Shown piece after piece: positions 58,836-64,000 of a stretch of DNA of 64,000 nt (position 1 is its first letter; every line of letters starts with the position of its first letter). The stretch comes from JACMNW01 sp043721855 (lineage in GTDB: Bacteria > Pseudomonadota > Alphaproteobacteria > Rhodobacterales > Rhodobacteraceae). The notes beneath the pieces are model-generated. The model saw nothing but the letters and a program-made list of their open reading frames with translations, ran no database searches and was not told where the DNA came from. Both the position numbers and the translations under genes were made by a program. Location of the stretch: assembly GCA_043721855.1 (NCBI GenBank), contig JAYSPY010000010.1, positions 5,152 through 69,151 on the forward strand, given 5' to 3'.

Positions 58836-60173
58836 TCAAGGCTTTGGTTCAATCGCGGACAGACCTTTCAAGATATCAACCGCGTAGGCCAGTTGATAAT
58901 CTTCGTCGCGCAGCTTGGCGGTTTCTTCGGCCTTGGCGCGTTCTTCCTCCAGCAGTTTGCGTTCTTCCTCGGTCATCGAATCATTGCTGATGATGCCTCG
59001 AAGATCGGCTTCTGACCGCTGCTTTGGTTCCACGACCACGGGGGCATTGGGATCAACCGGTGCGACAATCGGCTGATTGACCACAATATCCGGCGCCACA
59101 CCCAGCGCTTGAATAGACCGACCTGACGGGGTGTAGTATCGCGCTGTCGTCAGGCGCATGGCCCCGTCGCCCTTAAGCGGCACCAAAGTCTGCACCGAGC
59201 CCTTGCCAAAGCTTTTTGTTCCCACAACGATCGCGCGACGCTGGTCTTGCAGTGCGCCCGCCACAATTTCAGAGGCCGAGGCAGAGCCGCCATTGATCAG
59301 CACCACCATCGGTTTGCCGCCGGTCAGATCACCTTTTTTGGCGTTAAACCGTTCGCTCTTGCTGGAATCGCGGCCACGGGTGGAAACGATTTCACCCTTA
59401 TCAAGGAAAGCGTCTGAAACCATGATCGCCTGATTCAACAACCCGCCGGGGTTGTTGCGCAAATCCAGAACATAGCCGTCAACCTTGTCCGGGCCGCCCA
59501 ACGCCTCGACCTGTTTCTTTATCTCGGATTCAAGCCCGATATAGGTCTGATCGTTGAAGGTGCTCATCCGCAGAACAACGGTGTTGCCAACTGTTTTGCC
59601 TTTGACGGCCACAAGTTTGATGGTGTCGCGGATCATTGACACGTCAAACGGGTCTGGCGTGCCTTCGCGCACCACAGTGACAATGATTTCAGATCCAATC
59701 GGGCCGCGCATCAATTCCACCGCAGCGTCCAGCATCAGGCCCTGCACGGATTCGCCATTTACATGCGTGATGAAATCGCCGGCCTGAATACCCGCTTTAT
59801 CGGCCGGGGTGCCATCCATGGGTGAGACGACTTTGATAAAGCCTTCTTCCTGGGTCACCTCGATGCCAAGCCCGCCAAATTCGCCATGGGTTTGCACCTG
59901 CATGTCATCAAAATCTTTGACGTTCAGATAGCTTGAATGTGGGTCCAGCGAGGTCAGCATGCCATTGATTGCGGCCTCGATCAGCTTTTCGCTATCGACA
60001 GGTTCGACATATTGCGCGCGGATGCGTTCAAAAATATCACCAAAAAGATCAAGCTGTTCATAGACAGACGAGCTTTTGGTTGCCTCTTGGGCGATCAGCG
60101 GGCCGGCCACTTGTGTGGCGATCAACGCGCCTGCAAGCGTGCCGCCCAAACCAACCAATGCATACTTTTTCAT
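58836..60173 (-). CDS. ctpA: Carboxyl-terminal processing protease (S41, CtpA type)
   Basis: A 445-residue periplasmic protease with a signal anchor (KKYALVGLGGTLAGALIATQ), a PDZ domain (residues 90-170: QTHGEFGGLGIEVTQEEGFI, with the SPMDGTPADKAGIQAGDFIT motif) and the S41 core. The Ser-Lys dyad is S299 in INGGSASASEIVAGAL and K324 in GTKSFGKGSVQT, 25 residues apart as in B. subtilis CtpB. The C-terminal part (MTEEERKLLEEERAKAEETA) is a charged helix. The ATG at 60173 follows AGGGA. It is 24 bp after the EnvC-like gene, which suggests joint control of peptidoglycan hydrolase activity. Confidence 0.94.
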   Translation of the reverse strand: MKKYALVGLGGTLAGALIATQVAGPLIAQEATKSSSVYEQLDLFGDIFERIRAQYVEPVDSEKLIEAAINGMLTSLDPHSSYLNVKDFDDMQVQTHGEFGGLGIEVTQEEGFIKVVSPMDGTPADKAGIQAGDFITHVNGESVQGLMLDAAVELMRGPIGSEIIVTVVREGTPDPFDVSMIRDTIKLVAVKGKTVGNTVVLRMSTFNDQTYIGLESEIKKQVEALGGPDKVDGYVLDLRNNPGGLLNQAIMVSDAFLDKGEIVSTRGRDSSKSERFNAKKGDLTGGKPMVVLINGGSASASEIVAGALQDQRRAIVVGTKSFGKGSVQTLVPLKGDGAMRLTTARYYTPSGRSIQALGVAPDIVVNQPIVAPVDPNAPVVVEPKQRSEADLRGIISNDSMTEEERKLLEEERAKAEETAKLRDEDYQLAYAVDILKGLSAIEPKP

Positions 60174-60197
60174 CAACGCGTTTTCCCTGCTGAATAA

Positions 60198-61322
60198 CTA
60201 GTTTTGTGCTGTGGCGAACCATGTCTCCGGATCGACCGGCGTGGCACCTTGTCTAAGCTCTATGTAGAGCGTTTCTGTGGCTTGGGCACCACCGCCTTCT
60301 TGGGTCGAGATTAGAAAGTCCTTCACGCCAGCCTCTTGTCCGCCCATTAGCCCCAAAGGTGCGCCTGCTGCAACAACTTCGCCAAGTTCGCCGTAAATCG
60401 TCTGCATCCCGGCTAATATCAGAAGATAGCCGTTGCCGGGTTCAAGTATCATCACATTTCCGTAGTCCAACAAAAGGCCGTGAAAACGGATGGTCGCGGG
60501 CCACGGCGCCGTGACAAGCGCCAAAGGCCGAGTGGCAAGCGATATGCCGGGTCGGACCGTGCCGGTTGCATCAGGCTCGTCTCCCCGGCGCAGAACTGTG
60601 CCCAGCACCGGCAACGGAAGCGTGCCCTTGGCAGAGGCAAACGTGCGGATACTGCCGGTATCGTCAGCTTTCATCGTCAGGCCGGAGGCAAAGGCGTCAA
60701 GGGTGTCAGAGCTTTCGAGCAGGCCCAGCAGGGTGTTTTGGTCTTCGGTAAAGCGTTTGGGCAAATCGGTGCGGTCTGAAATGGCCTTGGAAAGGGCGGT
60801 GCGGGCGGATTGCGCCGCTGATAACCCAGCCGTCAGCTTTTCACCGGCACCCAACTGCAAGCTGCGCAGTTGGTTCAGTTCGGTCAGGTCCTGGCGCAAG
60901 GTTTCTGCCTGCTCCTGAAGGGCGGGGGTGACATCGGCCAGCAACATGGCAGACCGCGCGGTGCCCAACGCGCCCGCCGGGTGCAGCAACAACAACGGGC
61001 CGGGATTGGCTTCGATCTGCATCAGCGCAGATATCAGCTTGGCCACGCGGTCGCGTTTTGCGGCGTATTCAAGGGTCAGGGCGGCTTCGCGGATGCTGGC
61101 CTGTCGCAAGGCTTCGCGCAGGGCATCAAGCCCCAACTCGTAGGCGTGGATGGTTTGGCTAAGGGCGGATACCTGATCTTTGGCGGATGTGGCATCGTTT
61201 AACGCCGTGACGGCTGTGGACAGATTGGCAGAGGCGCGGGCGGCTTGTTCGGCCACGGTCTCAGACGCGCCGGGGCTGGCGCATGTGGCAACAACAAGCA
61301 CAATGGCGGCAAACCGTATCAA
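60198..61322 (-). CDS. EnvC-like murein hydrolase activator (degenerate M23 domain)
   Basis: A 374-residue periplasmic protein. A signal (MIRFAAIVLVVATCASPGAS) is followed by a long coiled coil (about 25-190, e.g. LALRQASIREAALTLEYAAK-type heptads) and a C-terminal LytM/M23-like domain (about 240-370: LDYGNVMILEPGNGYLLILA, then GMQTIYGELGEVV, LYIELRQG). The zinc-binding His and Asp of active M23 peptidases (HxxxD and HxH) are absent: HGLLLDYG and LYIELRQG stand in their place. This is the pattern of EnvC, which activates amidases without cutting the wall itself. It starts with a TTG at 61322 that overlaps the gpmI stop. Confidence 0.88.
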   Translation of the reverse strand: MIRFAAIVLVVATCASPGASETVAEQAARASANLSTAVTALNDATSAKDQVSALSQTIHAYELGLDALREALRQASIREAALTLEYAAKRDRVAKLISALMQIEANPGPLLLLHPAGALGTARSAMLLADVTPALQEQAETLRQDLTELNQLRSLQLGAGEKLTAGLSAAQSARTALSKAISDRTDLPKRFTEDQNTLLGLLESSDTLDAFASGLTMKADDTGSIRTFASAKGTLPLPVLGTVLRRGDEPDATGTVRPGISLATRPLALVTAPWPATIRFHGLLLDYGNVMILEPGNGYLLILAGMQTIYGELGEVVAAGAPLGLMGGQEAGVKDFLISTQEGGGAQATETLYIELRQGATPVDPETWFATAQN

Positions 61323-62836
61323 ACGATCAGGCTTTCGCCGGTCATCTCGGGTGGTTTGGGCAGCCCCATCAAGTGCAGCAAGGATGGGGCCAGGTCGGCC
61401 AGACGGCCTGATTTTAGCTGGGCATTTGGCGGACCACCCACCAAAACCACCGGGACCGGATTGGTGGTGTGCGCCGTATGCGGACCGCCGGTGACAGGGT
61501 CAATCATGGTTTCACAGTTGCCATGATCCGCGGTGACAATCATCGCGCCGCCGGCTTTTTGCAGCGCTATCAAGACCCTGCCAAGGCCCAAATCGACAGC
61601 TTCGCAAGCGGCAATGGCAGCGGCAAGATCGCCAGTGTGGCCGACCATATCGGGGTTGGCATAGTTGACGACGATCAGATCATAACCATGTTCGATAGCC
61701 CCGACAAAATGATCGGTCACTTCGGGGGCGGACATTTCGGGTTGCAAATCATAAGTCGCCACCTTGGGTGACTGCGCCATGTAGCGGCTTTCGCCAGATT
61801 CAGGCAACTCGCGCCCGCCGTTCAGAAAGAACGTGACATGCGGGTATTTTTCGGTTTCCGCCAGCCGGAATTGGCTTTTGCCGTGTTTGGCCACCCATTC
61901 GCCGATGGTATTTTCCAAGATCGGCTTCGGGTAGGCGGCCGTCATGTAGGCGTTATGTGCGGCGGAATAATCGACCATGCCGAGGCAAGCGGCTAATTGC
62001 GGGCGGCGGGCAGTTGTGAAGGCGGAAAAGCCGGGATCGGCCAGGGCGGACAGAATTTCCCGCGCACGATCGGCGCGAAAATTAAGGCAAAACAGGCCGT
62101 CGCCATCCTTGATGCCTTCATAGGTGCCAATCACCGTTGCTGCAATAAACTCATCGGTTTCGCCGCGCGCTGTGGCGGCCGCGATGGCATCTGCCACCGT
62201 CGCCGCGCGATATCCTTTGCCGTCAGCCATGGCAAGATAAGCCAATTCGACCCTGTCCCAGCGATTATCACGGTCCATGGCCCAGTATCTGCCGATAACA
62301 GACGCGACGCGCGCGCCGTCCGGCATGCCTTCGGCGAGCCAGGTTGCGTATTTTGCCACTGAGGTTGGGGCCACATCACGGCCATCGGTGATGGCGTGCA
62401 GGGCAACGGGAACGCCTGCTGCCGTCACGGCGCGCATGGCGGCGATGACGTGGCTGATATGGCCGTGCACGCCGCCATCAGAGATAACGCCGATCAAATG
62501 TGCAGTGCCACCCGTGGCTTTCATAGTGTCTATAAAGGCCAAAAGCGCCGGATTTTTTGCGAAATTGCCGGTTTCAATCGCCAGATCAATCGCGCCCAGA
62601 TCCATCGCCACCACACGGCCAGCGCCTATATTCGTGTGCCCCACCTCGGAATTGCCCATTTGCCCGGTTGGCAGGCCGACATCAGGGCCATGGGTGATCA
62701 GTTGCGCGTTCGGGCAAGTCGCCATGATGCGATCAAAATTTGGGGTATGGGCCAGTGCGGGGGCATTGGCAAAGGTATCTTCCCGCAGGCCCCAGCCATC
62801 AAGAATACACAGGACTACGGGTTTTGGTATGGTCAT
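61319..62836 (-). CDS. gpmI: 2,3-bisphosphoglycerate-independent phosphoglycerate mutase
   Basis: Interconverts 3- and 2-phosphoglycerate in glycolysis with two Mn ions. The 505-residue product has PVVLCILDGWGLREDTFANA (first metal site), the phospho-serine S63 in PTGQMGNSEVGHTNIGAGRV, ISDGGVHGHISH and AITDGRDVAPTSV, and NYANPDMVGHTGDLAAAIAA, IVTADHGNCETM and HTAHTTNPVPVVLV (second metal site). The length is standard. AAGGG precedes the ATG at 62836. The EnvC-like gene starts inside its stop. Confidence 0.97.
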   Translation of the reverse strand: MTIPKPVVLCILDGWGLREDTFANAPALAHTPNFDRIMATCPNAQLITHGPDVGLPTGQMGNSEVGHTNIGAGRVVAMDLGAIDLAIETGNFAKNPALLAFIDTMKATGGTAHLIGVISDGGVHGHISHVIAAMRAVTAAGVPVALHAITDGRDVAPTSVAKYATWLAEGMPDGARVASVIGRYWAMDRDNRWDRVELAYLAMADGKGYRAATVADAIAAATARGETDEFIAATVIGTYEGIKDGDGLFCLNFRADRAREILSALADPGFSAFTTARRPQLAACLGMVDYSAAHNAYMTAAYPKPILENTIGEWVAKHGKSQFRLAETEKYPHVTFFLNGGRELPESGESRYMAQSPKVATYDLQPEMSAPEVTDHFVGAIEHGYDLIVVNYANPDMVGHTGDLAAAIAACEAVDLGLGRVLIALQKAGGAMIVTADHGNCETMIDPVTGGPHTAHTTNPVPVVLVGGPPNAQLKSGRLADLAPSLLHLMGLPKPPEMTGESLIV

Positions 62837-62901
62837 GGCGTGGCCCTTCATGGCGTTGACTGCGTTTTACGCTGTGGGGGCGGTTGGGGCAATCCTTGCT
62901 A

Positions 62902-63375
62902 TCACGCGCGGTGATACGGCCCGCCGCCCAGAATCGTCGCCGCGCGGTACAGCTGTTCGGCCAGCATCACCCGCACCAGCATATGCGGCCAAACCATGCG
63001 GCCAAATGACAGGCTGGCGTCGGCGCGTGCACGCAAGCTGGGCGCGATGCCGTCTGCGCCGCCGATCACAAAGGCCAAATCCTGCCGGCCATCGTTCCGC
63101 CATTTCACAAGCTGTGTTGCAAATTCCGGGCTGGACAACACGGCACCGCGTTCATCCATCGAGACCATCCATGCACCGGCGGGCAGGGCACGGGCCAGAA
63201 GATCGGCCTCGGTGGCCATGCCGCCACCTTTACGATCTTCAACCTCGTGCTCCGTCAGTGGCCCCAGCCCCAGAGGGCGGGCGGTGCGGTTGAAACGCAT
63301 CACATAGTCATCAAAAATCCTGCGCTCGGGATCAATGGCGCGCATCCGGCCTACGGCACAGATGTGCAGCCTCAT
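62902..63375 (-). CDS. rlmH: 23S rRNA (pseudouridine1915-N3)-methyltransferase RlmH
   Basis: A 157-residue SPOUT-fold methyltransferase that modifies position 1915 in helix 69 of 23S rRNA. MRLHICAVGRMRAIDPERRI, ARALPAGAWMVSMDERGAVL, FVIGGADGIAPSLRARADAS and SLSFGRMVWPHMLVRVMLAE then QLYRAATILGGGPYHR are the family signature segments, the last being the knot. The ATG at 63375 overlaps the rsfS stop by 4 bp, so translation is probably coupled. Longer in-frame starts upstream lie within rsfS. Confidence 0.95.
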   Translation of the reverse strand: MRLHICAVGRMRAIDPERRIFDDYVMRFNRTARPLGLGPLTEHEVEDRKGGGMATEADLLARALPAGAWMVSMDERGAVLSSPEFATQLVKWRNDGRQDLAFVIGGADGIAPSLRARADASLSFGRMVWPHMLVRVMLAEQLYRAATILGGGPYHRA

Positions 63376-63725
63376 TCTTCTTCGCGCACGCCCATATGGC
63401 CGCCGGGCAGCCACATCTTTTCCAGCTGATAGAAATCACGCACTTCGGGGCGAAACACATGCACGATAACATCGCCCGCATCTATCAGCACCCAATCGGC
63501 GGTCTCTTTGCCTTCGATTTTGCACAGGCGGCCATCTTCGTCCTTCAGCCGGTCAACCAGCTTTTCGGAAATCGACGCCACTTGCCGCGTGGAACGGCCA
63601 GAACATATGACCATGTAATCGGCCATTTCAGACCGACCGCGCAGGTCAATCTGCACCACCTCTTCGGCCTTGTCATCGTCTAATGAGGCCAGGATATGGG
63701 CAAGCAATTGCTCGCTGGTCAGCAC
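63372..63725 (-). CDS. rsfS: Ribosome silencing factor RsfS
   Basis: Binds uL14 and blocks joining of the ribosomal subunits when nutrients are short. SLDDDKAEEVVQIDLRGRSE, MADYMVICSGRSTRQVASIS, EGKETADWVLIDAGDVIVHV and FRPEVRDFYQLEKMW are strongly conserved. The product is 117 residues from the GTG at 63725, within family range. The reading frame stays open upstream, and a GGAGGA site at 63826-63831 stands 7 bases before an in-frame CTG at 63818, so the true start may be 31 codons earlier. It is the first gene of the minus-strand block. Confidence 0.92.
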   Translation of the reverse strand: MLTSEQLLAHILASLDDDKAEEVVQIDLRGRSEMADYMVICSGRSTRQVASISEKLVDRLKDEDGRLCKIEGKETADWVLIDAGDVIVHVFRPEVRDFYQLEKMWLPGGHMGVREEE

Positions 63726-63954
63726 CTCGGCACCACCAGCGGCAGCAATGGCTGCGGCAGTAACACGTGAGGGGCGCGCACCGACGGGAAGCCCGGTTGC
63801 AGGATCAGAATGAGACAGGACAGTGTCCTCCGGTAAAACGCGCCGATGTGGCCTCGGTGCCTGGCTATAGCGACAGTGGTATCACTGCGGATGCGAAACC
63901 TCAATGACGGGGCCGCGTCACCGGGACGCCGTGCCAAAGAGCTTTGGATTTGTT

Positions 63955-64000
63955 TGGTGAGCCGGTCGGGATCCGAACCCGAGACCTACTGATTAAAAGT
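63955..64000 (-). tRNA. tRNA-Lys (anticodon TTT), 3' part; 5' part beyond window
   Basis: Reading on the minus strand, the anticodon loop CTTTTAA with anticodon TTT (63995-63997) is followed by the variable region GTAGGTC, the T-loop GGTTCGGATC and the acceptor end GGCTC-A-CCA, with CCA encoded (63955-63957). The 5' half is outside the window, so pairing of the acceptor stem cannot be checked. Confidence 0.88.

Noticed and set aside
62277..63293. Plus-strand frame of 338 codons across gpmI and rlmH
   Set aside because: It spans two well-supported minus-strand genes and their junction, so it is a shadow.
1..64000. CRISPR arrays, insertion sequences, prophage or plasmid origin features
   Set aside because: No evenly spaced direct repeats, transposase or integrase frames, terminal inverted repeats or phage genes were found.

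Overview
The window looks like a chromosomal segment of a Rhodobacteraceae (Roseobacter-type) alphaproteobacterium. The clues are high G+C with the codon use of that group, the conserved block rsfS-rlmH-gpmI-EnvC-like-CtpA-rppH, TamA/TamB, an alphaproteobacterial type of hemH, an NDUFAF5-like methyltransferase next to comF, a glutathione-dependent formaldehyde dehydrogenase, and a single-domain sugar ABC ATPase. It reads as dense housekeeping and metabolic sequence. I see no insertion sequence, prophage, CRISPR array or rRNA operon.

Layout. 1-9.5 kb: mutS (3' end cut by the window edge), a class IV aminotransferase with a sulfotransferase-like partner, argG, a secreted Gly/Asn-rich protein, ilvA, and a divergent HPt / receiver-PP2C phosphatase pair. 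9.5-17.8 kb: a NUDIX gene, then a tightly overlapped + strand run (Hsp33, CoA-type NUDIX, CCA transferase, two half-ABC exporters, a 5-methyluridine RNA methyltransferase). 17.8-20.2 kb: envelope genes (two L,D-transpeptidase-fold proteins, a CAP lipoprotein, a 60-residue membrane protein). 20.2-24.5 kb: hemH, the NDUFAF5-like gene, comF, grxC, a nitrilase-family gene and a MarR regulator. 24.6-29.7 kb: a small glycan locus (SDR epimerase, phosphoglycosyl transferase, membrane 4,6-dehydratase, DegT aminotransferase), followed by the remnant of a D-cysteine desulfhydrase/L-cysteate lyase gene and a BrkB membrane protein. 31.2-36.5 kb: tamB and tamA.

36.6-45.2 kb is a complete D-xylose system. 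A divergent ROK repressor faces xylF-xylH-xylG-xylB-xylA and an L-glyceraldehyde-3-phosphate-reductase-like gene. A candidate operator overlaps a consensus -35 box, and a strong terminator follows xylF. 45.4-50.6 kb is a TetR-regulated RND efflux pair with a perfect palindrome upstream. 50.6-58.3 kb holds a DgcA/StcD-type demethylase homologue, ubiG, proline iminopeptidase, cytochrome c', an I78-type lipoprotein, formaldehyde dehydrogenase, a glycine-zipper lipoprotein and a luciferase-like monooxygenase. 58.3-64 kb is the rppH to rsfS block on the minus strand, ending in the 3' half of a tRNA-Lys.

I found no clearly new multi-gene system. The points most worth a second look are the xyl regulatory region, the palindrome cluster before the TetR gene, the aminotransferase/sulfotransferase pair, the HPt/receiver-phosphatase pair, the glycan locus with the decayed gene after it, a TGT-N12-ACA palindrome, and a possible CTG start for rsfS. 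All functional calls come from reading motifs and remembered families. No database search was run.
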